A DNA stretch of 64,000 bases, from assembly GCA_963970005.1 (NCBI GenBank), contig CAXAMN010023729.1:339510-403509 (forward strand), written 5' to 3'. Below are positions 22,901 to 35,700 of this stretch, one piece after another; position 1 is the stretch's first letter; every line of letters begins with the position of its first letter. Below the pieces are notes generated by a model. The model saw only the letters and a program-made list of their open reading frames with translations, was not told the origin of the DNA and did no database searches. Source of the stretch: Durusdinium trenchii. Its lineage: Eukaryota; Sar; Dinophyceae; Suessiales; Symbiodiniaceae. Position numbers and translations under genes: made by a program.

Positions 22901-25196
22901 GCTATTCTTTTGTGTTGTGCATTCCCGATTCCCGATTCTTACTGCTGGGTTTAGGTAGTGTGGTGAAGGTAGAAGGAGAAAAGCAATGGCTGAAGGGTAA
23001 GACGGCTGGGAGACGAGCGTCGGACGAAGGCAAAGGAATCTTCGGACAGAACAGCGCGGCAGGGGCAGAGCACGGTCACCGCGACAGGGCGCATACTGCC
23101 CCTGGCAGTATTTGATCATAATGATCCCTACTATAGCCTTAGCACAAAATCTCTGTACCCATTTCATGAGATTGTTCGGAAAGTGGGATGGCATACTATA
23201 TAGAGATATGATACATGTTTTTGCAATAGTCTGTTGTTGACACTAGTTCTAAAGCAATAGCAGACTGTTTGGGCAGCAGATGCCAGAGGGCTGTAAGAAG
23301 GCTTATAACGCTCTCAAACAATTTACCGGAAGATCTACTCATGGAAAGGGAACATGCGAAGCCTTGTGAAAAAAGAACATATATCATATACATTATACAT
23401 GCATAATACAAATGTACTCTGACCATACAGGACAATTCTTTGGACCCTTTAGTCTAGTGGTTTCCGGGTAACTATGAAGTCTTGTCGAGATTCTTACTTT
23501 CTATATATTGATTCTATTGATTGGCAACTGGAAGATGAGCACCTGCCTAAGAAGGATGTCAAAAGATGTATCCATTTCTCATGGTCAAATGGATGTCATG
23601 CTTCAACAGAACTCCACTGGTCAAATCTTCCTGCCCACCCCCCCACCCACCCGTTCCATCTGTCCATGTCGTCCTCGTGCAGGGTCGATTCGCTGGGCTA
23701 CTTGTTCGCAGCCAACGGATCAGCAGAACATTTGGGATGAGATTGGCGACAAGGTGGACGAGGTGGATCATGCGATTCATGTGCTCATCACCGCGGGGAT
23801 CTCGTCTCCCTCCTTGCGCGCGGCCGCCAAGCTCGGGGTGGACATCAATCACGCAGGGCATGCGGAGGCGCAGGGGTGGGAGGAAAGGTGAAGTGGAGAG
23901 CCCCCTTTAAACCCCTGCGCTGCATGGAAACCTAGGGAGAACAGAATGTTGAGCCTTCCTTTGTAGTTCGAGCTGAATTATACAATGAAATAACTAAGAA
24001 CCCAGATCCTGTTTTTGCTGGTTGAAAGTGTGTTTCAATTTGAGTCTCATGAGAGTTTTTGCTGCATCCGTGCCAAAGTTGATCATTCCTGAGGCAGCTG
24101 TTGCTTTTGTCGCGCTCGGACCATTGCTGGTGCTCAGCGCGTGTGAAATGGCGAACATAGCCTGTTGCGAGCTGCCTCAGACACCACTGGGCTGGATTTG
24201 TTTTTGCTTGGCCGTGGGCGGAGTGTTAGCGCGACTGATCCTCCTCGTCATGCTGTTCTCAAGTCCTGCAGACAAAAGATTGTTCATCCTGAAGGCAGAT
24301 TCCTGGACAGGATTGAGCAACAGGATCATCTGCTATGGCTGTATATAGATGCTGTCGTGTGTTCCACCAAACGAAGTCGAAATAAACCTGACTCCAACAT
24401 ATTACATTGAGATTGCTTCAATTCTTGCCAAAGCAGCTTGGTCACCACCTGGCTCCAACCTGTTCTTGCCAAAGAGTGTATTCCATTGATTGCTTCAATT
24501 CGCCCCACCACGGTAGCTGACCTGGCTGACCCCAAGCTACCGCCAGGTGGTGACCAAGCTGCTCACAGCGGCGGTGTTCTGCCTGTCCATGGTTGTGATC
24601 TCTGTCTTTTTTGAGTGGCCAGGTGCATTGGGCGCATGGCATGCCACGTGAGGATGATATTATTGTTTTGAATGTGCTCAGATTTGGAAACAACTGACCC
24701 AAAGTCAGGCAGCTGCGGCAGGCAGTTTGGCTGCTGAAAACTATCATATACGAACCTCGATCTAGTGTGTCCCACACTGTTTGGGGATAAAAGGCAGAAG
24801 ATTACTTGGCACACCGCAGCTGGCATTTGTTGTGATTCTTGTCCCTGGCCTTGGTTGAAAGTCCGCTTTCGAGGAACGATCCGACATCTTCCGCTTCCGA
24901 CGGAAGACAGGTGAGACGTCTGAACGTTCCCCTTCGGCCCGAAAGACGCAAAGTTAATCCGGCACCCCGAACTCCGCGTAGAAGGCGCTCAGGGCTATGA
25001 CTGTCTAATCTCCGGATATTTGAGTGGGAGTGGGAGTGGGAGCTCTTTTAGGTGTGTAGATGTGACACTCCTTGTTGGCTGTTCTTTCGAGGTGCATATC
25101 AAGCTGCTCACATTTGTTTAGCACTGGGCGATGCGAGCTTCTTGTTTTCCCTGGGCTTCTCTCTCCTGGGCATGGATCGTACGATGGCTCTTCCAG
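16973..25196 (+). CDS. Unit B: TIR-like multipass membrane protein gene
   Basis: Inferred exons: 16973-17056, 17832-17912, 19163-19258, 19588-19668, 19951-20175, 20335-20460, about 21379-21547, 21909-21947, 22136-22228, 23683-23867, 24094-24294, 24547-24622 and 25092-25196. From 19163 on these give 465 open codons. The acidic segment before GPSIYIVNEQYIKPVT is rich in Asp and Glu. DVFVSHAWQE, LANPQHLNI and RLWCGYE are intact, followed by the same membrane segments and DEIGDKVDEVDHAIHV. Donors are mostly GC (20176, 20461, 21548, 21948, 22229, 23868, 24295, 25197), with GA at 19259 and 19669. The Ser-rich linker exon of unit A was not found. The acceptor before 21379 lacks an AG in the right phase, so that boundary is unsure. 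A possible second first exon lies at 17718-17735. Confidence 0.65.
17718..17735 (+). CDS. Unit B alternative first or mini exon (VALHER)
   Basis: GTACAG, then VALHER, then GTTCCG. It resembles the end of exon 1 in unit A (VALHET then GTGCC). It may be a duplicated exon 1 end, or chance. Confidence 0.3.
17832..17912 (+). CDS. Unit B exon 2, RPDRWCVTR segment
   Basis: VRPDRWCVTRHDLWQLKKEV, then VRAICEG. The acceptor CCCCAG places V in the same position as in A, D and E. The 3' limit is approximate. Confidence 0.6.
18386..18478. mobile_element. MITE-like element, family III, copy 1
   Basis: TACCCAGACGCTC at the left and GAGCGTCTGGGTA at the right form a perfect 13-base inverted repeat including TA ends. 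It lies in an intron of unit B. A close relative is at 61865-61945. Confidence 0.65.
19163..19668 (+). CDS. Unit B exons 3-4, acidic linker and DVFVSHAWQ
   Basis: Exon 3 (19163-19258) encodes QGEDSQDNEDYEDVYGPS, then IYIVNEQYIKPVTA. Exon 4 (19588-19668) encodes VSWALMRNPEGLDCDVFVSH. The intron 19259-19587 is GA-AG and occupies the same site as in unit A. Confidence 0.7.
19679..19699. repeat. (GT)n microsatellite
   Basis: A short GT run in the GA-AG intron 19669-19950 of unit B. Confidence 0.8.
19951..20460 (+). CDS. Unit B exons 5-6, TIR-like core and first helix
   Basis: Exon 5 (19951-20175, 75 codons) runs from EGVFEFLSKLRCSWPW to RLWCGYE, uninterrupted here. Exon 6 (20335-20460, 42 codons) starts AYVASEDAKVIRIA and ends LPLSLGFILGAL. 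The intron 20176-20334 is GC-AG with GAGGC repeated at both ends. The Glu codon is 20173-20175. Confidence 0.75.
21379..21947 (+). CDS. Unit B exons 7-8, membrane segments 2-3 and FHELG
   Basis: Exon 7 encodes VVVVSLCAFFSAYFHGPLRQ, then ASNYAGLVATASMEL and FDPTG. Exon 8 (21909-21947) encodes SEFHELGLQLMDG, matching FHDLGIRIFDG of unit A. The intron 21548-21908 is GC-AG. The 5' end of exon 7 is approximate. Confidence 0.6.
22136..22228 (+). CDS. Unit B exon 9, FVIAELDRA segment
   Basis: LSALFVIAELDRAWSSHIEE, then EGELLRKRYS. It lacks three or four residues of the unit A helix. A GC donor at 22229 opens a 1,454-base intron. Confidence 0.65.
23683..24294 (+). CDS. Unit B exons 10-11, DEIGDKV loop and helix
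   Basis: Exon 10 (23683-23867) encodes SIRWATCSQPTDQQNIWDEI, then SSPSLRAAAKLGVD and AGHAE. Exon 11 (24094-24294) encodes AVAFVALGPLLVLSACE, then LAVGGVLARLILLVMLFSSP and KRLFILK. The intron 23868-24093 is GC-AG with GAGGC at both ends. Confidence 0.75.
24547..25196 (+). CDS. Unit B exons 12-13, last two helices
   Basis: Exon 12 (24547-24622) encodes VVTKLLTAAVFCLSMVVISV, then FFEWPG. Exon 13 (25092-25196) encodes AAHICLALGDASFLFSLGFS, then LLGMDRTMALPG. Lengths (76 and 105 bases) and phases match unit A exactly. Confidence 0.7.
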
Positions 25197-26622
25197 GCAC
25201 GGCTCCACGGCGCCGCGCGGCTCGTCTCGGTGGACCTCACCCGGGCATCGGTGCGTGGGTTGGAACCCCAAACGCTGTAGCGGTGGACTGACTTGGCAAG
25301 TCTGAGTTGAAAACGTTGGTAACACCCAGTCGGGTTCAGTGCCCAATGTTGGAAATGTCAAAGCTCAAATGAAACATCCTCTTCTCTCTGGTTTTACTGT
25401 GTTACTTCAGAGATTGAAACATTTGGCAGGTGGCAAGTGGTTGCTGCAGTGCCTTGGTTCGATATGGCCACCTCTACCAGCTTTGGACGAGTGCTGGGGA
25501 GTGCCGGGGAGCGCTTTCTTCGCTTTCTTCAGGGCTCCACACTTCAACACTCCAAGAACATCCAAGAACTTGAAGACCCACTTCTTTGGTGACCCCTTCA
25601 TTTGTTGAAGCCCATCTCTCTTTTGGTTTCTGCGCTCAAAACCGCTCAAAAGTACGAACATCATGCCTTTCGACTTCGATGGCGCAAGGCCCCAAGGCTT
25701 GTGACTCATGGAACTGGCTTCCTGGAACCATCAACCACCTGGGAACCATCCTGCCACCGACCTAACCAAGCTCGGCTTCAACAAATGGACGTCAATAAGA
25801 AACATGAATGGCAAGTGGTGCCACCCACCTCAGTTCGGCAGGACTAGTCCTGCACACAGGCTTGGAAGTCATGACTTACAAGTTTGATAGCCAGAACTCA
25901 TCAGATTTGAGTCTTTATACTATACTATAAGTGCTATATGCTTCCTCTTCAGTTTGCACACGCCAATGGGGTGTTGTTTAGCTACTTGGATTGAACAGCA
26001 CCTGCCCAGCCAGGTGGTTTCTGTCGCGGCAAGGAGGTCGCATACCAAAGGTATGCAAGACTTCTGTCGACACCGACTCCTCCGAGTGAGTGCCAACGAT
26101 CGTCCAAAAGAGGCTGTCAAGGGGTAATGTCCCCACGACTGTCTTGTGATTTGGAGTTCCTGGCAGATCTCTTGACTCAATTGCCAAGTGGTGGTTTATA
26201 TATAGGGGTTGGCCCAAAGCACTTGAGCCAAGCATTGATTCTGTTCATTGAAGAGTCTTTGGATTTCTTTTTCACCTGCCCAGTTCCATTGGGTGTGCAG
26301 GTTGGGTGTCCAGTGGGACGAACAGCCGGTTGATGTTTTCCTTGTCATTCATGTGTAAAACGTCAAGAATTACTTGGTGTTCCATGTTGAGCCATCTTTT
26401 TGGGTTCAAGATAGCTGGGGATTGCATTTCATAGACTCCTAGATCTATCTATTTCTTGTCAATCTCCGTATCAACTGTATCAACCAAATTTCTCGGCACA
26501 GACTGACTCATGAAAATGACATTTCATTGCGCTCCAGATTCGATACTTGTTTCTCGACAAAGCCTCCATTGCTTGTTCCACTACTTCCATCAGAACACCG
26601 AGACTTTCTCAACGCTCACGAC
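25197..26622. other. Spacer between units B and C
   Basis: No family exon was seen. A segment at about 26186-26245 (AGTGGTGGTTTATATA, then TTGAGCCAAG) is related to 40609-40680. The 3' end of unit B was not identified. Confidence 0.45.
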
Positions 26623-26722
26623 ATGTCACCGCGACTTGGGCGCTCTGCGAGAAGATCTACTGGAGATGCCATCGCCATGCACGAATCCGTCGCGCCAGAC
26701 CGCTGGTGTGTGATTCGGCGTG
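26623..26722 (+). CDS. Unit C exon 1, start exon fused to RWCV segment
   Basis: It starts MSPRLGRSARRSTGDAIAMH, then ESVAPDRWCVIRR, so two exons of the other units are continuous here. The GT donor at 26723 joins 28931 in frame. Confidence 0.55.
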
Positions 26723-29700
26723 GTGAATATCCCAACCAAAAAACATGATGAAACATCTACGCAATGGCAAGTATCCGACTGGCTTGAGTACTATTAAAAT
26801 CTTTGGTGGGTTATCTTGTGACTAGTATCCTGTACAGTAGTCCTTTCCTATTCTTATTTGTCAAGATCGGTCTTTCAGTCAAGCAGTCTGAGCAGTCGGA
26901 TGGCCATGGGGTCGGCGAATGGCCATGGATGGCCATAATAAGGTCGGTGCAGCAACAGAGGTATATATCGCTTCTTGTAGCGAAAAGTAGACGGGGGGTC
27001 CATATGAAGGGGGATCCATAGAACGTCAAATAAGACCCGGAGCACCCTCACTGACCTGGGTGCCGGGAAGAGAGAGATGGGCCCCTTCTTGGATTTGGTG
27101 CCTCCTGCTTTTGGCCTTTGGAAGTGTTTGTAGGGTTGGAACACCTGTGTCTATAATTTTGTCTCTTGGCCGTGCCAGTGCCAGCTCTGTTTTACATCAC
27201 AAAAAGAGATCATCTGAGTGGGCAGTTTCCACTCACCCAACTTGGGCATCGGCAGATGTGGCTCGTGGCCTTTTTTCAACTATTTGGTGTATCCTTTTTC
27301 TTCAGCTTTTAGCGTCGAGATGCAAAGATGGAACTACCAATGAACATCTTGTGGGACCTTTGCTGATCGAATGGCACGACAGAATACCACAGATCCATCC
27401 CTGAAGTTGGTCAACCTCATGCAGACGGTGGGAACACGCCGATCTCGACCGAAAAAAGCAACCATCAAAAGATCCGTCAAAACGTACCTCTCCACAGGAC
27501 AGTCAAACATCTCCAGACAACTTGGGTGGTTTTCATTAATCAACCATGTACTCGTATGGTCCACGTTTTGCCTTTCTTATCCTTTCTTAGTATTTGATGG
27601 TATTTGCCTTTCTTGGTATTTCTGGTATTCAGAGGGTTGGAACGCCTGGGAGGTTTGCACACTGTTACACACATAGAACCACCTCTCAGCTGTCGAACGA
27701 CACCCCATTCTCGCTCCGCCACGGTGTCGAGGCCGTGCGGGGCCGAAGCCGTTCGTTCCTGAGCGTCAGGTGACCAAGCATGATCTCAAAGACTTGCGCA
27801 GCGACACTGGACGAGCACATAAGTGTTACAGGTTGATATCATGTTTCAGTTCAAATACACCTAATTAAGTGTCCTTTTTGAAAGCACGAAAACCTTCCCT
27901 TGGGGTATACAGAATTAACATCAAATAACCTGATTTCATATGTGACTCATGCTCATCATGTCCTCCCGTCAGCCCATCATGATGCCATACCGACCCATGT
28001 CCTGGCTGTCCCATGCGATCGGACCAGCCGGGCAGTGACGTGGGCCTGGAGGCTTTATGGGGGTACTAAGCCAAGGCCAAGTCAACCAAGCCCTGGTGTT
28101 TCTATAGGGTTTAGGGGTCATAGATGGTCATAGTATATATATATATATGAGGTGGGGTCAAAATAAGTGTAGACTACTTTAGTCAGGAGAGGTCGATGTG
28201 AATGGCTTAGGGTGAGGATGTATTGGAAACCGATAAGGTCCCCCCAAAACCGATAACCTATATGTATGATGGTATTTATTATCATTATTGACAGATCCTT
28301 GCGGTACCTGTTGCATGTCGAATGAAAGCCCCACTGACAGTACCCTAGTGGGTGGCTTCAGCCATATGATATGGAATCAATATTTTTGTTGCTGTGTTGT
28401 TCTTTTTCCAATCTGCAGCCATTTCTTGAAAAATCCGGATTCTATGTGGCCACTACGCCGATAACGAAACCAATAACTCGCCGATAACCGTTTGGATATG
28501 TTTTCAGCTTTCATAGCCACTTGCCCAGAGCCTGCTGACGAGACAGCTAAATTCCCTATCGAAGACATTGGTCTAGCCTTTCTTCTTGAGAACTTACGTG
28601 TTAGTATTTTACATCCCAGCAAACAGAAAGCCGATAAAGATTAAGATAGAGATAGGTACACCAAATTTTGCAAACCCACTCGAGATTGCAATGCTTTTGT
28701 CCGCCGCTGACAAGCGAGCTGTGAACAAGCTCGTCATCCATTGCTTCTGATTTCAGCGAGTAGGTAGCTGCGCTTCATGCATCCACAATGTAAATGCGAA
28801 TGCCAAAAGCATCTGATTGAACAAAAAGCTGAAAACCGATAAGGTCTCCCCAAAAAACGATAACGATAAACAACATCCTTAGCATAAATAATTGATTTTG
28901 CCCGTGGCTCATATATATTATATATATAAGCGTCTGACATGCTCGTTCAGCATGCTCGTGCTTTCCTGGGCCCTGCTGCCCAGGAAGTGTTGAAAGCTAT
29001 ACAAAGTGGTCAAATTGCTTCTCCGAGCTCAACGAGCAGTCAAAGTGATGATGATAGTGAGACGAGCATGGATGATGATTACTACTATGGACCCAGCATT
29101 TATACCGTCAATGAGCAGTACATCAAGCCGGTCACTGCGCACGCCGGCAAGATGAGCTGGGCGTTGATGCGAAACCCCTACGGCTTGAAGTGCGACTTAT
29201 TCGTCAGCCATGCCTGGCAGGAACATGACATGGGTCTGAAAATCGGGGGTCTCAAGGGACGGGAAGATTTTGGAGATTTACAAGGATTTCCCCGGTCAAT
29301 TCAGGAGGGATGCCAAAGACTGAGTCTAGGCAAGTGAACTGTCCTGGATGGGACCACATGTCATGAGAGTTTACCTCAAACATCATTGATTCCTACGCAC
29401 CTGCTGTAACCTCTTTGTGCCAAACCTTGTGGGCAAAGGCTGTAGACGCTCGATATGACATGAAAGCAAATTGGACCCAAATGGGTTGGAAGGTGCTCCT
29501 TCGCTATCCCTGTGTTCAGTTTGTTGTTCAGTTGTTGCTTGTACCCCATCCTATTTTGTTACCTTCGAGCATGGAGGATCTCCCTTAAAAAGACAGGTAT
29601 ACAGTATACATACTACAGTAGATGTATGCATTTTCTGGAATTGGCAACCTGACTGACTTGGATAGGTTCTTCAAAAGACCAGCGGCAAACAAATCAAACG

Positions 29701-32700
29701 AGAAAAACAACAACATGTTTTTGTTCGCAGGAAGGAATCTTCGAGTTTCTCTCCAAAGTGCTGAGCTCCTGGCCCTTGGCCGCACATCGTGCGAGACATG
29801 CTTGGTGCTGCATGTTGGCCAATCCACAGAACCTCAACATCGGCAGCTTGCACCGGACGCGGCGCGGGCGGAAACTGGTTCTACATCGGGCCCGCAATGA
29901 GAACGGGAGCTTGGGGGACGATGTTGGGGGACGATGTGTGAACGGGTCCAAGTGGTGGTTGCAAGGGCTCTTTTTGCGGGCTTGGGCAGTTGTTTAGTTT
30001 CGTGGTTTGATTTTGGGGGTGGCCAATGGGTTCCGTCCAAGTTTAGAAGAGAACTGCTGGTGTTGGTTGATTGTACTTTTTGGGACGTTTGGAAGTTCTA
30101 TGTCCACGCACAATGGATGTCGCATGATGCAAGCCACATTCTGCTCAAGTGCATGTTGGCTAATTACTGTAGATTCCACTGTAGATAAGATAAACAAAGG
30201 CTCTTCATCCATCAGTCCACCGATGATGGGATGTTGCTTGTAATTCAGTTGTTGATTCATGTTGAATCTACAAGTTTCCACGCTGGGCGCTGACCCTACA
30301 TGATCAATCTGTGGCTTTCGTTCTTCAGGTCCTCTCTTGTCAACTTCTTCGATCCTAGGTTCGATGCTCCAATCGCCCCGTTCCTCACCTTTTGCGTTGG
30401 CCTTACAAGCGGCCAGCTATGTCATGGTGGTGCCCAACCGACATAAAAGCGTCTACAGTCGCCTCTGGTGTGGCTACGAGGTGCGGTTCCACTTCCGACC
30501 GCCGAATCCAACGCGACCGACCGCAGAATCCAACCCGTGGTGACCCGGTTTTGGGTGTTTTGCCACGACGCCATGCATTGGGCCGACCACTCCAAGTAAG
30601 GCTATGCAGTGGACACTGCATTTTCAGCTATAGCTGGAGATTGATTGGACGTGCATGGATGCATGGACATGCCATGACAGTCTTTGTTCATCCAATTCAG
30701 TCACTGAAGATTCAACGCATGTAACTCACAAATTTCCCGGAGCACACTGACCGGGCCTTTTCTCCGGAACACCAGCAGACACAAGCACAACGAAAACGCA
30801 CCCCTTCTCCTTTCGGATCGCCTGGCCTGGTGAAGGCCTATGTCGCCTCGGAGGATGCCAAGATCATTCGGATTGCCACCGCGCCATCTCGGAAGCCCAT
30901 GGGCTTAGCATTGCTTGGAGCGTCTTTGCCCATGCTTCTGGGTACCTCCCTGGGCATCTTGGCACGGGTCCCTTGGAGCGCAGACCGTCCGTCGTGGTCC
31001 AACGAGTCGTCAGACGTGGAACCCGTTTGGCCCCGACAGAAGACGGATGAACGTTTGGGAATCGACTCAGGATGGATTCAGATGGTCATTTTCCCACAGG
31101 AGTTCGTTTTGCTCGTTTCGTGTCCACGCCTTTTTGGACAGGATTTCCATCGCCACACAAATCGAGACATGTTGGTTTCGCTCAACCTGTCCATGCGAAC
31201 GTGTGAGTTTCAGGTCCAAAAAGGACGGATCCAATGAGTCCTGGGCAACGGGCAGGGAAAGGTTTTCCCCCAGCTGCGGTTTCTTCTCCCCGGTCAAGCA
31301 ACGAACCAAACCACATCCATTTCTCCCACCAGGTCACCACCGAGTGCACCGTGAGGTCTTTGATTGGGAGGTGAGAGTGGAGGGCGTTCTGGTCGCCACT
31401 CTGGCAGCGTTGTTGAGCGCCTTCACCCGGAAACGTTGCAATCAGGCGCGTTTGTTTGTGCGCAGGACTTGACGGCTTAGACCGGTTGCAGCGTCCGGTA
31501 TGAAGAAGTGGCTTGCAATGCAAGAGTCATTCTATGGATGGCTATGGAACAGCACTCTAAAGACGAGTGGGTTGGAGACAGTCAGTGGTACTGGTATTTG
31601 ATTCTGGCGGATGTTTGATGTTTTCATATGTTTTCTGACTGAATGGGTCATTGACCAAGATCTGCATTTGGCTGACATCAGGCTGCGAACTATTTGGGAC
31701 TGCTGGTATGTACCTGCTTGGATGCTGGGTTGTGTTGGATTGGAGGTTCAGAGACGGTGAGGCTCGAGAGCTTGGTCAACGCCTTCAGAGACGGTCAGAG
31801 GTGGTTGTTCTCATGTTTAAAAACCTTGTTTGGCAGTGGAATCCGCTGGGAAGGTTGGATTTGTTCCAGAAGATTCCCCGGGATCTGTCACGCATGCACA
31901 AGATTACGCAAGTATTATCCAATGTGAACAACTTATGTTGTGGGACTGTCCTATGACCTCTATCATCCACTGCTGTTGCTGATAATAAGATCCGCCCAAT
32001 TTATGTGGAGGTTTATTTCAACTCACATGGGGTATACAGGCCTTTTTAACGTTAGCAGAGCGGTCAAGCCCGTCTCGGAGCCTCTCCAGGAGCCCATGAG
32101 GGGCCCCCGTGACACGGCGCACCAGTTTGTGACGTCACGAAAAGCTACGAAAAGCTTCATGGAAGTTTGAAGCGGTGATTCCGAATTCCTGTCATCATAT
32201 TGACAACTTGTCTCTCATGATTCAATGAACTTGTATGGGATTCTCAAGCCTTTGCATAACGCCATAATATATCATGTAGCAAGTTAACATATTATATATA
32301 TAATATGTATTACAATTTACAATACACAAACATTAATTGTTTACTATACGGTCTTTGGACAATTGACTGGTGACCCTTGGGCTTTCAGCATCGAAATCCT
32401 TCTTTTTTGCCCAAGTCCCACCGCCGGCTTTTTGTATGTCGACAGATCCAGGAAATACGTTGGTCTCCCTTACGGAGAGCCTTGAGGCGCACTGGGATAG
32501 GGTTTACGGTTTTTCTTCCAATTCGATTTGCCTTGTTTGAAGCATATACTGGGCCTTGAGGGTGTTTTTGTGGCTCTCATGTCCAATATCTTGTGGCGTG
32601 CAGCACGGAGGAACCTCCCAAACCCCCGGAAAGGTCGCACGATCCTCCGGGGATCCTCCGCTCTGCCGGAGGTTTCAAGCGTTGCCACCCCCAATCGAGA

Positions 32701-35700
32701 ACATTGCACAGCACGTCACGCGTCTTGGCAACGTACCGACGCAAGGAGTAGTATAGCCGAGTGGTGAAGGGTGTGTCTCAGCCTACTCGAGTACGCACCG
32801 ACTACATAGTAGCCAAACCATAATGACTGGAGAAGGTTTATGCTTTGACCATGCTTTCACCCAAGTTTTTGAGAAGCTGAGAGACACGGAGACACTGCCT
32901 ACCTAACCTAACCTTCATAGCGACCGGGGATGGACTTTCATTCTGATTGAAGGTAGAAGAAGTATCGAATGCATGGCTTATCCGATCTCATCCTTCCTTC
33001 CTGTGTGAGGCACTTCCATTGGACCAATCTCCAGAATATGTAATATAGACCGCAAGGAACATGCCCTAGCCTGATTGGCACTTTGTTGTGATCGTGCATG
33101 TTGTTCAGGAATGATACTTTTGCATTCAAGAGGTGCTTGTTCTTTGCTTCACTGCAGGTTTCTGGGCTTCACCAGCTACTTCGTTCTGGCCGAGAGCGAC
33201 CGTGTGCGCAGCCTCCAGATCGAGGAGGAAGGGCGCCAGCTACGGAAAGGTTACCAGGGCTCAATTCGTTTTGCTACTCGGCGTAACATTATCCGCCCAC
33301 TGCGGTGTATGGCACTGAGTGGGGTAGTTTTATGTTCTGCGAGGCGGGCAATGATCCAACTTGTTACAGTTGGGCCAATAGTTCGCTTGTACGCCTACCA
33401 GTGTTCAGTGAAAAGGAGCACTGTTTGAAAAGAACACGTTTTACATGGTCATTGACTTGGAGGGAATCATGTACGTACTATATAATACCCCCACTCTTAA
33501 ACATGCAATTTGGGGACCCCCACGTCCATGCCACTTAAGGGTGGGCACATATACTTCATCATCACTGACCACCTAAGCGGATCCGTCGTTCGATCCGAGG
33601 CCGACTGCACCGGGGCGGCGGACCGGCAGAACATTTGGGATGAAATTGGAGACAAGGCCATGCCGGCCATGCGAAAGATGCTCAAGGAGATGGCCGGGGT
33701 CTTTTTGGAGGTCTTATTGGAGTCTAACTAAGGCACCGATGGATAGACCATGTTGTATTGGAAAGGAAGGTCTCTCTGAGATTTTATGGAGGGTCTTAGA
33801 TCAGAAAGCCATCAAATTTGCAGCAAGCAATCCTTGGTGAGTTTTGTGCAGATGTTGTTCAGTACCCAACTCCGAGTTTCATTTGTTCATGATTTAACTA
33901 GTACTCTAGACCTGAAACACCAGGACTGATTTGTATACACGAGGCTGAGGATGTATTCAGATTGTTGTGAATCGACTCTTCAACTGTCTCCAAGAATCAA
34001 GGACCCTCACAGCCTCAAAGCTGAATGTTTTTGAGATGTGCGGGCCCAAACATTCAAGATCACCCATTTCAAATACGTCCAGATGCTACAGACCTCCCCA
34101 CCTTCCCCACCATCACCGACCTCAGCGGTCCTCGGCGGTAAAGACGCCTCAGGTGGACGCCGTGGACCACGCGGTCCACGTCCTCATCTCCGCGGGCGTC
34201 TCCTCGCCAGCGCTGCGCTGCGCTGAGGTGTCGCCGTGGAACGCGGTGTCGCACGTGGCACGCGTGGTGTGTCGAACTCATGGCGGCCTTGGGGGGGCTT
34301 GAGAGGGGGGTGAGGGGTAAGTTCCCCCAGAAGTGGCAGTAGCTTTACTGGACCTGATCGAAACACCAAGTGAGGCCACGTGGATCGACGATGTGCGAGG
34401 CAGCGACGAAGCACACCTTTTCTATAGCTGCGGATGCAGTATTGGGCTCCGATAGTCTTGAGCCAAATGAATTAGGTCACTAGCGGGCTGAAGAGCTACA
34501 TACAAGTCTATCTACAAAGAACAGGTGCTACACATGTATAGCGTAGACACGCCTAGGGGACCTAGGGCATTACAAACACAGGGGGACAGGGAGAAGGGCA
34601 GGGCGACGGACTGGACCAGGAATTCGTCCGATCATGGATACTGGAAGAGTGAATCACTGTTGAATCCCGGTGCCCATCTTCCCGACGAATGAGGGCGTCT
34701 CTTTCGTCGCCCTGAAAAGCGTCACCATTGAATTCTTCAGAACAGTGTTCGTTTTGACATCGAAAGCAAAGCATGTTTTATGTAATTTAATGTATATACA
34801 GGTCTTCGGAAGTTCCAACGGCCTTCACGGATTTCATTTGAGTTTTCATCCTTTTTGCCTGGAAGTCGGGTGAGGGTAAATTGAGGGTAGCCCCCAGTAC
34901 TGTTCACAACCCTGCTTGACCTCAAACTTGACTTGAAACTTGAAACCTTCCTTTGACCACCCTGTGAAACATGGTGAAGCAGTGGTTAATCTGGAAGTGC
35001 TTTTCCCGTGAATGGCGAAGGAAGTCTTGAACTTGGTGTTTTGCTTTGCATCGTCAGGCAACAAAACTTGAATTTCCTTTGGCAAAGTTCTGGCCCGAAG
35101 AGAGCTTCGGTCCAGTAACCATTACAAATTACAAGGGGGGGGCCAATACTCATCCATTTCCTTTGTTCCAGCACCGACTACAATTGGGGTTACCGACTGC
35201 GGTCAGGAGCAGGGCGTCGACATCCAGGACGCTGGCCATGCGGAGGTGGCCATTGCTGTGGCCCTTTGGATACGACGAGCGTTTGCCGGACCGGACATTG
35301 AATGATTTTTTGTAAAACATGATCTTCACTGCAGAAGACTTGATTACTCAAAACCATGATTTTTAAATATGTTTAATATTGATTTGATTCAAGATCATGT
35401 AGCCGATGTTAGGTTCAATTCCGATCTGATTCGTTTGAAAACAGAAGGGAGCTTTGCCTAGCAATTATGGTCAACCCCCCCAAGATAATGCTCACGTCGC
35501 CAGCAGTGTTCTGTGAATTACTGTTTGGGGTGAAGGACAGGGGTGGGGGTCCAGAGGGAGAGATACTACGTGGTTGCAGTTGCAGGATTGGATTTGTTGG
35601 CAGCTTGACAAAAGGATTGTTCTTCTTGGGATCTAGTGGAGGGAACGACATGATTAACATTCCTGTCAAATTCTGGGATTGCGGTGGAACCTTCACACCT

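Noticed and set aside
34455..34468. Relict spliced-leader sequence (antisense CATTTGGCTCAAG)
   Set aside because: It matches only the last part of the dinoflagellate leader, with one base missing; similar TTGGCTCAAG at about 26220 is part of a dispersed repeat.
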